A stretch of 64,000 nucleotides of DNA from an uncultured Hyphomicrobiales bacterium (GTDB taxonomy: Bacteria > Pseudomonadota > Alphaproteobacteria > Rhizobiales > Ancalomicrobiaceae). The position numbers and the translations under genes are program-made. The stretch covers positions 62,001 through 126,000 of the forward strand of contig CAIYYN010000008.1 of NCBI GenBank assembly GCA_903930435.1, given 5' to 3'. Positions 35,089-43,965 of the stretch are shown here, piece after piece; position 1 is the first letter of the stretch; every line of letters starts with the position of its first letter. Below the pieces are notes generated by a model. The model ran no database searches. It was not told the DNA's origin and was given only the letters and a program-made list of their open reading frames with translations.

Positions 35089-35786
35089 TCACTCTCACCA
35101 TCTTCAAGCGTATCGACATAGACCAGCCCCGCCTTGGCGAGTGTCTCGCGCATGTTATAGAGGTCCAGCCCGAGTACGCCGCTTGCGAGCTTCGCCCGCT
35201 TGTCCACTTCATTGGCTTCGCGCTTCTCCGCCAACTCTGCAACTGCTTCCGCCTCACGACGCGGCACCACCACGACGCCATCGTCATCGGCTACGACGAC
35301 GTCACCAGGATGAACCGGCGCGCCAGCACAAACGACCGGCACATTGACCGAACCGAGGGTCGCCTTGACGGTGCCCTTGGCCGAAATCGCCCGAGACCAT
35401 ACCGGAAACTGCATTTCGGTCAACGTTTTGACATCGCGGACACCCGCATCGATCACCAGTCCGACGACGCCACGCGCCTTCAAGGACGTCGCCAGCAAGT
35501 CGCCAAACATGCCGTCGGTATTGTCGGTGGTTACACCGACGACGAGAATATCGCCGGGCTGGCATTGCTCGACGGCCACGTGCAGCATCCAGTTATCGCC
35601 GGGCTGGGCAAGAACCGTGACAGCGGTGCCTGCGGTTGCTGCACCCGCATAGATCGGTCGCATGTAGGGTTTCAGCAGTCCCGTCCGGCCCATCGCTTCG
35701 TGGACCGTGCTGACCCCGGACTGACCAAGCCGCCGCACGACATCCGATGCCGCGCGCTTGATGGAGCGAACAACGACGGTCTTCAT
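35085..35786 (-). CDS. ligK: 4-Carboxy-4-hydroxy-2-oxoadipate aldolase/oxaloacetate decarboxylase (RraA fold)
   Basis: A 233-aa class II aldolase of the LigK/ProA/GalC type. It splits 4-carboxy-4-hydroxy-2-oxoadipate into pyruvate and oxaloacetate, the last step of the protocatechuate 4,5-cleavage and gallate pathways. The active-site marks are [12 protein letters not shown] (about 95-106) and R117-D118 in VIDAGVRD, which bind substrate and metal. Unlike RraA itself (about 160 aa) the protein has the longer C-terminus of true aldolases. It overlaps galB upstream and aroE downstream by ATGA. The galB neighbour makes the pathway call firm. Confidence 0.88.
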   Translation of the reverse strand: MKTVVVRSIKRAASDVVRRLGQSGVSTVHEAMGRTGLLKPYMRPIYAGAATAGTAVTVLAQPGDNWMLHVAVEQCQPGDILVVGVTTDNTDGMFGDLLATSLKARGVVGLVIDAGVRDVKTLTEMQFPVWSRAISAKGTVKATLGSVNVPVVCAGAPVHPGDVVVADDDGVVVVPRREAEAVAELAEKREANEVDKRAKLASGVLGLDLYNMRETLAKAGLVYVDTLEDGESE

Positions 35787-36508
35787 GCCAGTTCCTCCAG
35801 AATTTGCGGGAACAGCCGCTGATAGGCCTCGCCGTAGGTCATGGCCTTGCCGGAATTGCGACCACCCTGCACACCGCGATTGAGTGCCACGCGATGGTAA
35901 TACTCCCAGAGATGCTTCTGGGCGGCAAGGATCTGGAAGGCCTTGTATTTTGTGTCCCAGACTTCATCGATGTTGAGGATTGTGTTCGGCTTGAAGTCGC
36001 ATTGTTCGGGCTGGTGTGGTTCGAACAGGAACACCGGCGGAGCACTATAGGCGCGGGTCGGGTCGGGCTTGTGACCCATGGCCTGCGCAATAATGCGCGC
36101 TTCCTGCGCCAGACGCGTCGCTTCGGGGTGATCGACGTTGTAGGGATCGGCCAGCGAATGTGTCAGCACAAAGGACGGGTTCAGTTCGCGATAGATGTCG
36201 ATCAAGCGGTCAAGGATCGCTTCTGTGCCGCGTAAGGGATAGTCACCGGCATCGAAGAACTCGATCTCGGCTCCGAGAATGGCCGCCGCCCGCTCTGCCT
36301 CATCGCGACGCTGGGCCTTGACGTCCTCAAGCTTTACGCCTGCCGCCTTCCAGGCAAACTGGCTTTCGCCGCGCTCGCCATAGGACAGGCACGCGATCTT
36401 GACGCGATAGCCGCGCTTGGCATGCAATGCAATTGCGCCACCGGCGCGCCAGACGAAATCACCGGGATGTGCGGTTACGACGAGGGCAGTTTTGCTTGAT
36501 GCAGACAT
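35783..36508 (-). CDS. galB: PIG-L-family 4-oxalomesaconate hydratase
   Basis: A 241-aa PIG-L-fold protein matching the GalB group, which hydrates 4-oxalomesaconate to 4-carboxy-4-hydroxy-2-oxoadipate (EC 4.2.1.83). The zinc motif is AHPGD with H14 and D17, and the second part is [11 protein letters not shown] with the histidine ligand. [10 protein letters not shown] is typical of GalB. GGAAG lies near the ATG. It heads the run galB-ligK-aroE-binding protein-livHMGF, and its product is the substrate of LigK. Other PIG-L proteins deacetylate sugars; the direct overlap with ligK makes the hydratase role much more likely. Confidence 0.85.
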   Translation of the reverse strand: MSASSKTALVVTAHPGDFVWRAGGAIALHAKRGYRVKIACLSYGERGESQFAWKAAGVKLEDVKAQRRDEAERAAAILGAEIEFFDAGDYPLRGTEAILDRLIDIYRELNPSFVLTHSLADPYNVDHPEATRLAQEARIIAQAMGHKPDPTRAYSAPPVFLFEPHQPEQCDFKPNTILNIDEVWDTKYKAFQILAAQKHLWEYYHRVALNRGVQGGRNSGKAMTYGEAYQRLFPQILEELA

Positions 36509-36755
36509 TCTGGGCTTCCGGGCTGTACTATCTTGAGATGATCGCGGCTGTGCCTATCGCGACGACAGCCACAGATCGGATGATGCATTCTCAGGGAAGG
36601 GTGATGTTTGCGATGGCCTGTCGTCCCATCAAGTGGGCACATTACGGCACTTCGTCTCCCCCCGCCTGTTACTTTTGTTGCATCATACAATGGGCGAACA
36701 CGGCAGATGAATCAAATGAGTGTTTCAGTCTGATTGATGAGAAATGTACATGAAA

Positions 36756-37553
36756 TCACGTCGTGGCGTGCTTCTCGTGCACGTTCGCGATGGCGCGCGC
36801 GATTTCGCCGGACCGACCCATCTCATCAAGCATATCCGCGCACTCCCGCATTTCGCCCGCCCGACGAACACCATGCCGCCGGACCCGCGATGACATGACT
36901 TCGTGCATCTGTGGCCAGTTTATGGATGGAAATGTCTGGGCGAGGCTCGCAAATACGTCATCCTCGACCTGCCAATGGCTGGAGGCCGCCTGCAATTCGA
37001 TGATCAGCGCTTCGATACCTTTGATCATGATACTACGGCAGAGTTTGGTGGCGGCAGCTCGTCCCACGACCTCGGTCACCGGCGTGACGTTCATGCCGAC
37101 AGCGTTCAGGGCCGTGGCGAGTTCTCGTGCTTTTGCGCCACCCGACAGGATCGGCACTTTTATGCCGGGTTCGGCGACCGGTCCCATGACCGCGCCCTCG
37201 ACGTAGTGCTTGCCCGCAGCCAGAAACGTCTGTGAAAGTTGTGATTTAAGGTTTGGCGAGATTGAATTGATATCGCAAAAGATTTGATCATTCGACAGGT
37301 ATTCGACTGCCTGCTTGGCGACGTCTCGGGCGCTCATGGCGGTCACAGCTGAAATCACGATATCCGCCCCATTCGCGGCGTCGGCGGCACTTGTTGCAAC
37401 AGTGACGCCGAGGGAATGCGCAATCCCGGCATTGGGTGCGGATGGGTCGGCGAATTTCAGGTCGTAGGCGGCGAGCTGCACGTCCGGCATGCCGCTCAGT
37501 TGACCGGCAAAACGCTGCCCCACTTCGCCGAAACCGATAAATGTCAGCCGCAT
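36756..37553 (-). CDS. NAD(P)-dependent oxidoreductase with C-terminal DUF1932 domain
   Basis: A 265-aa protein of the 6-phosphogluconate/3-hydroxyisobutyrate dehydrogenase superfamily. The N-terminal Rossmann motif is FIGFGEVGQRFA (GxGxxG, about 5-16), and the family segment GAVMGPVAEPGIKVPILSGG is at about 120-140. K169 in the AAATKLCRSIMIKG stretch is the usual catalytic lysine. The last third is a DUF1932 helical domain. GGGAGG stands 7 nt before the ATG. It is on the same strand as galB, 247 nt upstream, and downstream of the LysR gene. A role in oxidising a hydroxy acid of the aromatic pathway is plausible but not shown. Confidence 0.8.
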   Translation of the reverse strand: MRLTFIGFGEVGQRFAGQLSGMPDVQLAAYDLKFADPSAPNAGIAHSLGVTVATSAADAANGADIVISAVTAMSARDVAKQAVEYLSNDQIFCDINSISPNLKSQLSQTFLAAGKHYVEGAVMGPVAEPGIKVPILSGGAKARELATALNAVGMNVTPVTEVVGRAAATKLCRSIMIKGIEALIIELQAASSHWQVEDDVFASLAQTFPSINWPQMHEVMSSRVRRHGVRRAGEMRECADMLDEMGRSGEIARAIANVHEKHATT

Positions 37554-37657
37554 GATGTTCCTCCCATGATTGTTGACGGCAGTTTGCTGGCGGTTCAGCC
37601 TTGAATCAAATGAAGGGATTGTCAGGATTGATGAACTTCATGCAGGAAATTGACGCG

Positions 37658-38554
37658 TCAGCTTTCCTGATTGAGGTGTTGCTCGATGAGCGACATGAGC
37701 AATTGACCGGCCTGGCTGGGCGGCAATCCCCGCTTCATGATCAGGCCAATCGTCCGCGTGACTGACGGGTTGCGCATGGGGCGCGAAACCAGACCGGGCG
37801 TTCGGATCGCATCGACGGCGAGCCTTGGAACAATTGTCAGGCCGATGCGCGCCTGAACCATGCTCACGGCGGTTGCGACATGTTGCACCTCGTAGCGCCA
37901 GGTCATCAATTCGCGGCGACTGCCGAGGGCGTCATCGATAAGCACCCGATTTCCGGTCTGCTGGCTGATGCGCACGAGGGGGTAGCCCTCCAGTTCGGAC
38001 CAGGCGACCGTTTCCTGTTGCGCGAGCGGATGGTCGTCCGGGCACAGGACGACATAGGGCTCCTTCAGGAGCGGCTTTATATCGAGATCCCATCGATTGG
38101 CTGAGACGAAGGTAAGCGCGAACTCGGCTTCACCATCCTGTACGAGTTGGGCGATTTCCGAGGCGGAATTGTCGTAAACGCGAATGGAGAGATCAGGGTA
38201 GGTTTCGCTCAGGGTCTTGAGGATGCGGGGCAAATAGTGATTGGCGATTGTCGGCAGGCACCCGAATGAGAGTCGTTCCTGCCCCTGTCGCCCCTGCTTG
38301 CGCAAGGAGTCGTAGGACGCGACCATATCGTCGATCATGCGGCGCGCCTTCGGCAACAGTTCCAGGCCGGCGGGCGTGAGGGCCAATTGACGGGTCGTGC
38401 GCGTGAAAAGCTTCAGGCCGAGATCGTCTTCCAGTTTTTTCATCCGGTGGCTGAGGGCGGTCTGCGAGAGATTGAGATGCGCTGCGGCCAGGTGAAAGCT
38501 TCCGCGATCCGCGATTGAGACAAAGGCCTCGATGCCCAGAAAATCGATCCGCAT
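37658..38554 (-). CDS. LysR-family transcriptional regulator
   Basis: A 298-aa LTTR. The N-terminal winged helix-turn-helix covers about 1-60 (IADRGSFHLAAAHLNLSQTALSHRMKKLEDDLG), and the effector-binding domain starts near 90. GGGAG lies 9 nt before the ATG. It diverges from the dioxygenase pseudogene across 152 nt, where a CTTCA-T-TGAAG palindrome (38621-38631) and an ATG-N9-CAT repeat near 38582-38596 could be operators. LysR regulators usually control the divergent gene, with an intermediate of the pathway as inducer; the downstream DUF1932 and galB genes may also be targets. Confidence 0.9.
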   Translation of the reverse strand: MRIDFLGIEAFVSIADRGSFHLAAAHLNLSQTALSHRMKKLEDDLGLKLFTRTTRQLALTPAGLELLPKARRMIDDMVASYDSLRKQGRQGQERLSFGCLPTIANHYLPRILKTLSETYPDLSIRVYDNSASEIAQLVQDGEAEFALTFVSANRWDLDIKPLLKEPYVVLCPDDHPLAQQETVAWSELEGYPLVRISQQTGNRVLIDDALGSRRELMTWRYEVQHVATAVSMVQARIGLTIVPRLAVDAIRTPGLVSRPMRNPSVTRTIGLIMKRGLPPSQAGQLLMSLIEQHLNQES

Positions 38555-38706
38555 GACGTCTGCTCCCTGAGCCTTCAGTTCATGAATCTAATGCATCAAC
38601 TAAGCCAAAAATTCAATTTGCTTCATTGAAGTCGGACGTGGTTCACTAAGCGAGAAAAAGCCGCGCCTGATCGGGTAGCGGACGCCATTGCACGGGAGCG
38701 CGCCTG

Positions 38707-39659
38707 ATGTCGACTGATGAACCGATTCACGACCTCGCCCACCTCGGACACGTGGAAATGTTCACGCCGAAACTCGACGAGAGCCTCCGGTTCTTTGTCG
38801 ACATCATGGGAATGACCGAGAGCGGTCGTGAAGGTGACAGCGTTTATCTGCGTGGTTGGGATGATTATGAATTCCATACGCTCAAGCTGACGGCGCGCAA
38901 GACGGCTGGTGTCGGCCACGTCGCGTTCCGGACAAACAGCAAGGCCGCGCTCGAGCGCCGCGTGAAAGTTCTGGAGGCCATGGGCGCAGGGCTTGGCTGG
39001 ACTGAAGGCGACCTTGGCCATGGAGCCGCTTACCGCTGTCGCAATGCCGATGGCCATGTGTTCGAACTTTACTACGACACCAAATGGTACGAAGCGCCGC
39101 CCGAATTGAAGCCAGCCCTCAAAAATCAGGCGCAGAAGTATCCAGCGCGCGGGTGCAATGTGCGCCGACTGGATCCCTGAACTTGCTCGTCCTTGATCCC
39201 CAGGAAACACGGCTGTTTCTGGAACAGGGGTTTGGCATGCGCACGACCGAGCAGATCATCCTCGATACCGGCGTCGAGGCCGGTAACTGGCTGACGTGTA
39301 CCAACAAGACCTATGATATCGCGTTCACCAAGGATCACACCGGCACGCCGGGCCGGTTCCATCATGTGACCTATGCCGTCGATTGTCGCGAGGATATCCT
39401 GCGCGCCGCCGACATCTTCCTTGAAAACGGGGTCTTTATCGAAACCGGTCCTCACAAGCATGCGGTTCAGCAGACGTTCTTCCTCTACGTCTGGGAACCC
39501 GGCGGCAATCGCGTCGAAATCGCCAATGCCGGTGCGCGTCTGATGCTTGCCCCCGACTGGAAGCCGATCCGCTGGACGGAAGCCGAGCGGAAGAAGGGGC
39601 AGGCCTGGGGCCTGAAAACCGTGGAATCCTTCCATACCCACGGCACACCGCCAGTTTGA
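38707..39659 (+). pseudogene. Type I extradiol dioxygenase (catechol 2,3-dioxygenase type) broken by a one-base deletion
   Basis: Two overlapping frames together give one VOC-family dioxygenase of about 317 aa. The first (38707-39180) covers the N-terminal domain and runs through CNVRRLD, then P and stop. The second frame picks up at once with LNLLVLDPQETR and continues to 39659. The family expects RLDHLNLL here, and inserting one base into the codon at 39175-39177 restores it. The lost residue is the first iron-binding His, at position 157. The other ligands remain: the second His in GRFHHVTYA and the Glu in NRVEIANAG. As read, no active enzyme can be made. A sequencing error is possible and would turn this back into an intact gene. 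It is divergent from the LysR gene, its probable regulator. Confidence 0.85.
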
Positions 39660-39815
39660 GACCTGGCTATCTGCCTAAACTTTGATCGCATCTTGCTTGC
39701 GATTTGGAGGGACCAGACATCGCCGCATTTCAGGTCTTCTCCCGGAAAAGCTAAGCGGGAAAGCCAATGGAGCTCGACAGCAACTGTTTCAAATTCATTA
39801 TTCGATGTAATGGAG

Positions 39816-39856
39816 AGGACGCGCCCGATCGAATTCGCTGGCCGCGTCCTTGTTTT
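39816..39856 (+). terminator. Rho-independent terminator after the dioxygenase pseudogene
   Basis: AGGACGCG (39816-39823) pairs perfectly with CGCGTCCT (39843-39850) around a 19-nt loop, followed by TGTTTT. It separates the dioxygenase from the hydroxyacid dehydrogenase, so the two are probably different transcripts. Confidence 0.65.
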
Positions 39857-39882
39857 GAAATCAGGTTGAAGGACTTGAGTCC

Positions 39883-40866
39883 ATGGCTCCTCGCATCGTG
39901 TTCCACGGCCAGAATGCTGGCTGTTTTTTTCCCGGCTTTGCAGAACTGGCGCCCGAGGGTGCGGAAATTTTCGTGCTGCCGGATGCTCTTGTGAGCGAGT
40001 CGGATCGCCAGACCTACCTGAACGCGGATGTCATCGTTGGTGCGCGTTATGATGCGACAATGCCCATTCCTGAAAAGGTTTCGTTGTTTCATGTGCCGGG
40101 GGCGGGTTACGACGCGATTGATCTGACCCGGCTGCCGAAGTCAGCGGTGGTCTGCAATTGCTTCGGTCACGAGCAGCCGATCGCCGAATATGTGTTTGCT
40201 GGCCTGTTGAACGACCGGATCCCGATGTCGGATGCCGATGCCAAGCTGCGGCAGGGCAATTGGGCCTATCAGGCGGCGACCCTGTCCCAATTGCATGGCG
40301 AGATTGCTGGCAAGACAATCGGCCTGCTTGGCTTCGGACACATCGGCAAGGCCATTGCCCGGCGGGCGAAGGCCTTCGAGATGAATGTTGTCGTCGCCAA
40401 CCGGAGCCCGGTGGCGACCAGCGAGATTGTCGACAAAAGCTTTTCCCTGAGTGAGTTACACAGCTTTCTCGGTTCTGCCGACTATATTGTGGTATCGGTA
40501 CCATTGACCGATGAGACGACAGGCATTATCGATGCTGAGGCGTTCTCAGCCATGCGTTCGAAAGCGGTTATCTTCAATGTTGGTCGGGGCCGGACGATTG
40601 ACGAAACCGCGCTTTACGAGGCCTTGCGGGACAAGCGGATCGGGGGAGCCGTGATCGACACCTGGTACACCTATCCGTCGCCGGCAAATGCAACGCCAAA
40701 GCCCGGCACCTTGCCATTCCACGAACTCGATAATCTGGTGATGACCCCGCATATGTCTGGCTGGACCGATGGAACCATTCGACGCCGCCAACAGACGATT
40801 GCTGAAAACATAAAAATCAGGTTCACTGGCGGGACTTGTATCAACGTGGTGCGGGCGTCGGAGTGA
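39883..40866 (+). CDS. D-isomer-specific 2-hydroxyacid dehydrogenase
   Basis: A 327-aa NAD(P)-dependent dehydrogenase. The nucleotide motif GFGHIGKAIA is near 150, followed by VVVANRSPV, whose Asn/Arg after the second strand suggests NADP as well as NAD. The catalytic Arg is in VGRGRTIDE and the His in MTPHMSGW; the helix with the catalytic acid is in the usual place. The N-terminal part (NCFGHEQPIAEYVFAGLL) resembles the phosphonate/formate-dehydrogenase-like branch. AAGGA stands 9 nt before the ATG. The amino-acid ABC importer begins 86 nt downstream on the same strand. The substrate is unknown. Confidence 0.83.
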   Translation: MAPRIVFHGQNAGCFFPGFAELAPEGAEIFVLPDALVSESDRQTYLNADVIVGARYDATMPIPEKVSLFHVPGAGYDAIDLTRLPKSAVVCNCFGHEQPIAEYVFAGLLNDRIPMSDADAKLRQGNWAYQAATLSQLHGEIAGKTIGLLGFGHIGKAIARRAKAFEMNVVVANRSPVATSEIVDKSFSLSELHSFLGSADYIVVSVPLTDETTGIIDAEAFSAMRSKAVIFNVGRGRTIDETALYEALRDKRIGGAVIDTWYTYPSPANATPKPGTLPFHELDNLVMTPHMSGWTDGTIRRRQQTIAENIKIRFTGGTCINVVRASE

Positions 40867-40952
40867 TTGCCCAAGTCCAGTTCAATAACCCGTCCGAGGA
40901 ACGAGGCGGGGTACCAAGATCAAGCGATGCGTCGCGATACGGGAGGAAGACA

Positions 40953-41756
40953 ATGGGACTTTTCCGCAAGATCACACTAGCCGCTGCACTGATCGCCGTG
41001 AGCAGCTGCATTATTTCCGTCAGCCATGCGTCAGCGCAGACGGTCGATGAAATCGTCAAGCGTGGCAAGATCAAGATCGGCGTTCTGATCGGTGCGCCGC
41101 CCTATGGAATGGTTGATTCCGAAGGCAAGGCAATTGGCTATGACTCCGATGTGACCGCGCTGATCGGCAAATATCTTGGCGTGACCGTCGAACCGGTGGC
41201 CCTGACGCCGCCAGCCCGCATTCCTGCTCTTGAAGCGGGCAAGGTCGATATTCTGATCTCGACGCTGGCTCCGACGCCGGAACGCGCGAAGGCGGTGCTG
41301 TTCACGATTCCCTACAGCGCTTTCCAGACGGGCCTTTATGCCAAGAAGAGCACGCCAATCAAGGAATGGGCAGATATCAAGGGCATGACGGTGGGTGTGA
41401 TCCGCGGGTCGAGCCTTGAGCGCGAATTCACCAATCGCCAGAAGGAATTGAACCTCAACATCCTCTATTTCGAAGATGACTCAACGACCATGCAGGCCCT
41501 GTTCTCGGGTCAGGTGCAGGCTGTTGTCGAGCCGGATGCGCAAGCCAATGCTGCCATCAAGGCGCGTGACGAAAAGGATAGCGAAGTCAAGTTCATCTTC
41601 GGGATCCAGCCGAACTCGATGGCTGTCCGCAAGGATGCGACAGAGCTGAAGCAGTGGCTGAACACGACCATTTCCTACATCAAGGTGAATGGCGAACTTG
41701 ACGCCATTTCGCGCAAGTGGATCGGCGGACCGCTCCCGCCATTGCCGACGTTCTGA
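40953..41756 (+). CDS. Polar amino-acid-type ABC transporter substrate-binding protein
   Basis: A family 3 solute-binding protein of about 267 aa. The signal peptide MGLFRKITLAAALIAVSSCIISVSHASA is followed by VDEIVKRGKIKIGVLIGAPPYGMVDSEGKAIGYDSDV, the standard opening. SALAPTP-like STLAPTPERAKAVLFTIPYS is the hinge segment. GGGAGGAAG lies 4-10 nt before the ATG. It is the first gene of a four-gene importer (binding protein, two permeases, ATPase). The ligand could be an amino acid or an organic acid; the dehydrogenase upstream leaves a hydroxy acid possible. Confidence 0.88.
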   Translation: MGLFRKITLAAALIAVSSCIISVSHASAQTVDEIVKRGKIKIGVLIGAPPYGMVDSEGKAIGYDSDVTALIGKYLGVTVEPVALTPPARIPALEAGKVDILISTLAPTPERAKAVLFTIPYSAFQTGLYAKKSTPIKEWADIKGMTVGVIRGSSLEREFTNRQKELNLNILYFEDDSTTMQALFSGQVQAVVEPDAQANAAIKARDEKDSEVKFIFGIQPNSMAVRKDATELKQWLNTTISYIKVNGELDAISRKWIGGPLPPLPTF

Positions 41757-41901
41757 TCCGAGCCGGCAATCTGTTGAAAAATCGGCGCGCTGGTTCTGAA
41801 TAGGGTCGGCGCGTCGCCAAACCCGGAATTTCTGGCCCGCTGTCTCAGCGGGACAACCTGAACAAGCCGTGTGTTGGTGGCGATCGCGAGGGTGACTGAT
41901 C

Positions 41902-42594
41902 GTGGCAATGACCTTGCATTTTGAGTCCGTGATTGCGGCTTCGCCCATCATCATCGATGGCATCATTCTGACAATCGAACTCTCGGCCAGCGCGATTATC
42001 GGTGGGACGGCATTGGCGCTTTTGCTGGTCGGCACAAAGAGCCTTGCCCCCAAATATGTTGGCTGGCTTGTCGACGCCTACGTCGAATTGATGCGGAACA
42101 CGCCCTTCCTCGTGCAATTGTTCATGATCTTCTTTGGACTGCCTCTGGTCGGCATGCGCATGACCGGCGTTCAGGCGGCGCTGCTCGCGATGACCTTGAA
42201 CCTGGGTGCCTATTCCACCGAGATCATCCGGGCGGGTGTTGACTCTATCCACAAGAGCCAGATCGAGGCCGGATTGTCGCTGGCATTCAGCCGGTTGCAG
42301 GTGTTTCGCTACGTTGTCCTGATGCCGGCGATTGGCCGCGTCTGGCCCGCGTTGTCCAGCCAGTTCGTGCTGATGTTGCTGGCATCGAGCATCTGCTCGT
42401 TCATTTCGGTGCCGGAGCTGTCGGGAGCAGCAGCCCTTGTCGAACAGCGCACCTTCCGGTCGTTTGAAGTCTATATCATCGTGACGGTGACCTACCTAAT
42501 CATGGCCCTGACGCTGAAGCTGTTTCTGGCGTGGCTTGGCCGCTGGTTGTTTGTCGGCATTTCCATGAATGCGGCGAGCGGGGAAAAGGGCTGA
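41902..42594 (+). CDS. Amino-acid ABC transporter permease
   Basis: A 230-aa HisM/GlnP-type permease. VELMRNTPFLVQLFMIFFGLP and RAGVDSIHKSQIEAGLSLAFSRLQVFRYVVLMPA (the coupling loop) are the family marks. The start is GTG at 41902 with GAGG 10 nt upstream; an ATG two codons later is equally good. The stop overlaps the start of the second permease by one base (TGATG), so the two are translated together. Confidence 0.9.
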   Translation: MAMTLHFESVIAASPIIIDGIILTIELSASAIIGGTALALLLVGTKSLAPKYVGWLVDAYVELMRNTPFLVQLFMIFFGLPLVGMRMTGVQAALLAMTLNLGAYSTEIIRAGVDSIHKSQIEAGLSLAFSRLQVFRYVVLMPAIGRVWPALSSQFVLMLLASSICSFISVPELSGAAALVEQRTFRSFEVYIIVTVTYLIMALTLKLFLAWLGRWLFVGISMNAASGEKG

Positions 42595-43247
42595 TGACAA
42601 GCTTTGGCTGGCCTGAATTCCTGTTTCTGCTGCGCTCGACCGGCTGGACGCTGCTCTTGACCGTGATCGCGTTCACGCTTGGGGGTGTTGCGGGCGGCGG
42701 GATTGCGATCATGCGCTTGTCGCGCAATCCGGTGCTGCGCTGGATTGCGATGCTCTATATCCTCGTCATTCAATCGATCCCGGTCCTCATGGTTCTGTTC
42801 ATGAGCTATTACGGATTGACGCTGTTCGGGATCGAGTTGCCGCCGACAGTCGCTGCGTCGGCTTCGCTCGCCGTCTATGTCGCGGCCTATCTGGCCGAAA
42901 TCTGGCGTGGCTGTATCCAGGCTGTTCCGAAACAGCAATGGGAGGCATCGGCCTCGCTCGCGCTCACCCGGTTTGAACAATATCGCTATGTGATCCTGCC
43001 GCAGGCCATTCGCATCTCGTTACCGCCGACTGTCGGCTTTCTGGTGCAGCTTGTGAAAAACACGTCGATTGTGTCGGTCGTCGGGTTCACCGATCTGGCG
43101 CGGGCCGGGCAATTGATCAATCAGGCGGTGTTCAAGCCGTTTCAGGTTTTCACGGTCGTTGCTGCACTTTATTTCGTGATCTGCTTCCCGTTGTCTCGCC
43201 TCAGCCGCTACCTTGAAGGGAGGCTCAATGCCCGCCGTAGTCATTGA
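42594..43247 (+). CDS. Amino-acid ABC transporter permease
   Basis: A second HisQ-type permease of 217 aa. It has the same pattern as the first: VIQSIPVLMVLFMSYYG and AEIWRGCIQAVPKQQWEASASLALTRFEQYRYVILPQA. The start at 42594 shares a base with the stop of the first permease; an in-frame ATG 63 nt upstream lies within that gene and is not preferred. The 3' end overlaps the ATPase gene by 20 nt, which supplies that gene's Shine-Dalgarno. Confidence 0.9.
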   Translation: MTSFGWPEFLFLLRSTGWTLLLTVIAFTLGGVAGGGIAIMRLSRNPVLRWIAMLYILVIQSIPVLMVLFMSYYGLTLFGIELPPTVAASASLAVYVAAYLAEIWRGCIQAVPKQQWEASASLALTRFEQYRYVILPQAIRISLPPTVGFLVQLVKNTSIVSVVGFTDLARAGQLINQAVFKPFQVFTVVAALYFVICFPLSRLSRYLEGRLNARRSH

Positions 43248-43959
43248 CGACATCCACAAGCGCTTTGGCGCGATTGAAGTTCTGAAGGGCGTTTCGCTGA
43301 CCGTCGAGTCGGGCCAGGTGGTGGCCGTCATCGGGCGCAGCGGCTCCGGCAAAAGCACGATGCTGCGCTGTATCAATGGGCTGGAACCGTTCCAGTCGGG
43401 CCGGATCGAGGTCGCAGGACACGAGGTGGTACAGAACCAGAAGCGCTTGCGTGCACTCCGCAAGGACGTAGGGATGGTGTTCCAGAGCTACAACCTGTTT
43501 CCGCATCTGACGGTCGGGCAGAACATCACGCTCTCGCCGCGCGTCACGCAGAAGGTGCCGGAAAAGGAAGCCGTCGAGCGCGCGCGCGAGGTGCTTGCTC
43601 AGGTCGGGCTTTCCGAAAAATATGACGCCTATCCCGAAACCCTGTCCGGTGGTCAGCAGCAGCGTGTCGCCATCGCGCGTTCGCTTGCCATGCAGCCCAA
43701 GGTCATGCTGTTCGATGAGGTGACGTCGGCGCTTGATCCGGAACTGACGGGCGAGGTGCTCATCGTCATGGAAAAACTGGCGCAGGGCGGCATGACGATG
43801 TTGCTCGTCACGCACGAGATGAATTTCGCGCGCAGCGTTGCCGATGTCACCGTGTTCATGCACCAGGGCAAGATCTGGGAAATGGGGCCGTCGGAAGAGC
43901 TGTTCACGTCACCAAAGACGCCGGAACTGGCCAATTTCATTTCCGCTGGCGTCAAATAG
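43228..43959 (+). CDS. Amino-acid ABC transporter ATP-binding protein (GlnQ type)
   Basis: A 243-aa polar-amino-acid ATPase: Walker A GRSGSGKST, Q loop VFQSYNLFPHLTV, signature LSGGQQQRVAIARSL, Walker B VMLFDEVTSALDPEL, and the switch His in LVTHEMNFA. GGGAGG lies 6 nt before the ATG at 43228; a start at 43213 is less well placed. It ends the importer operon and is convergent with the mannitol-dehydrogenase-family gene (6 nt between stops). Confidence 0.92.
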   Translation: MPAVVIDDIHKRFGAIEVLKGVSLTVESGQVVAVIGRSGSGKSTMLRCINGLEPFQSGRIEVAGHEVVQNQKRLRALRKDVGMVFQSYNLFPHLTVGQNITLSPRVTQKVPEKEAVERAREVLAQVGLSEKYDAYPETLSGGQQQRVAIARSLAMQPKVMLFDEVTSALDPELTGEVLIVMEKLAQGGMTMLLVTHEMNFARSVADVTVFMHQGKIWEMGPSEELFTSPKTPELANFISAGVK

Positions 43960-43965
43960 ACAGCG

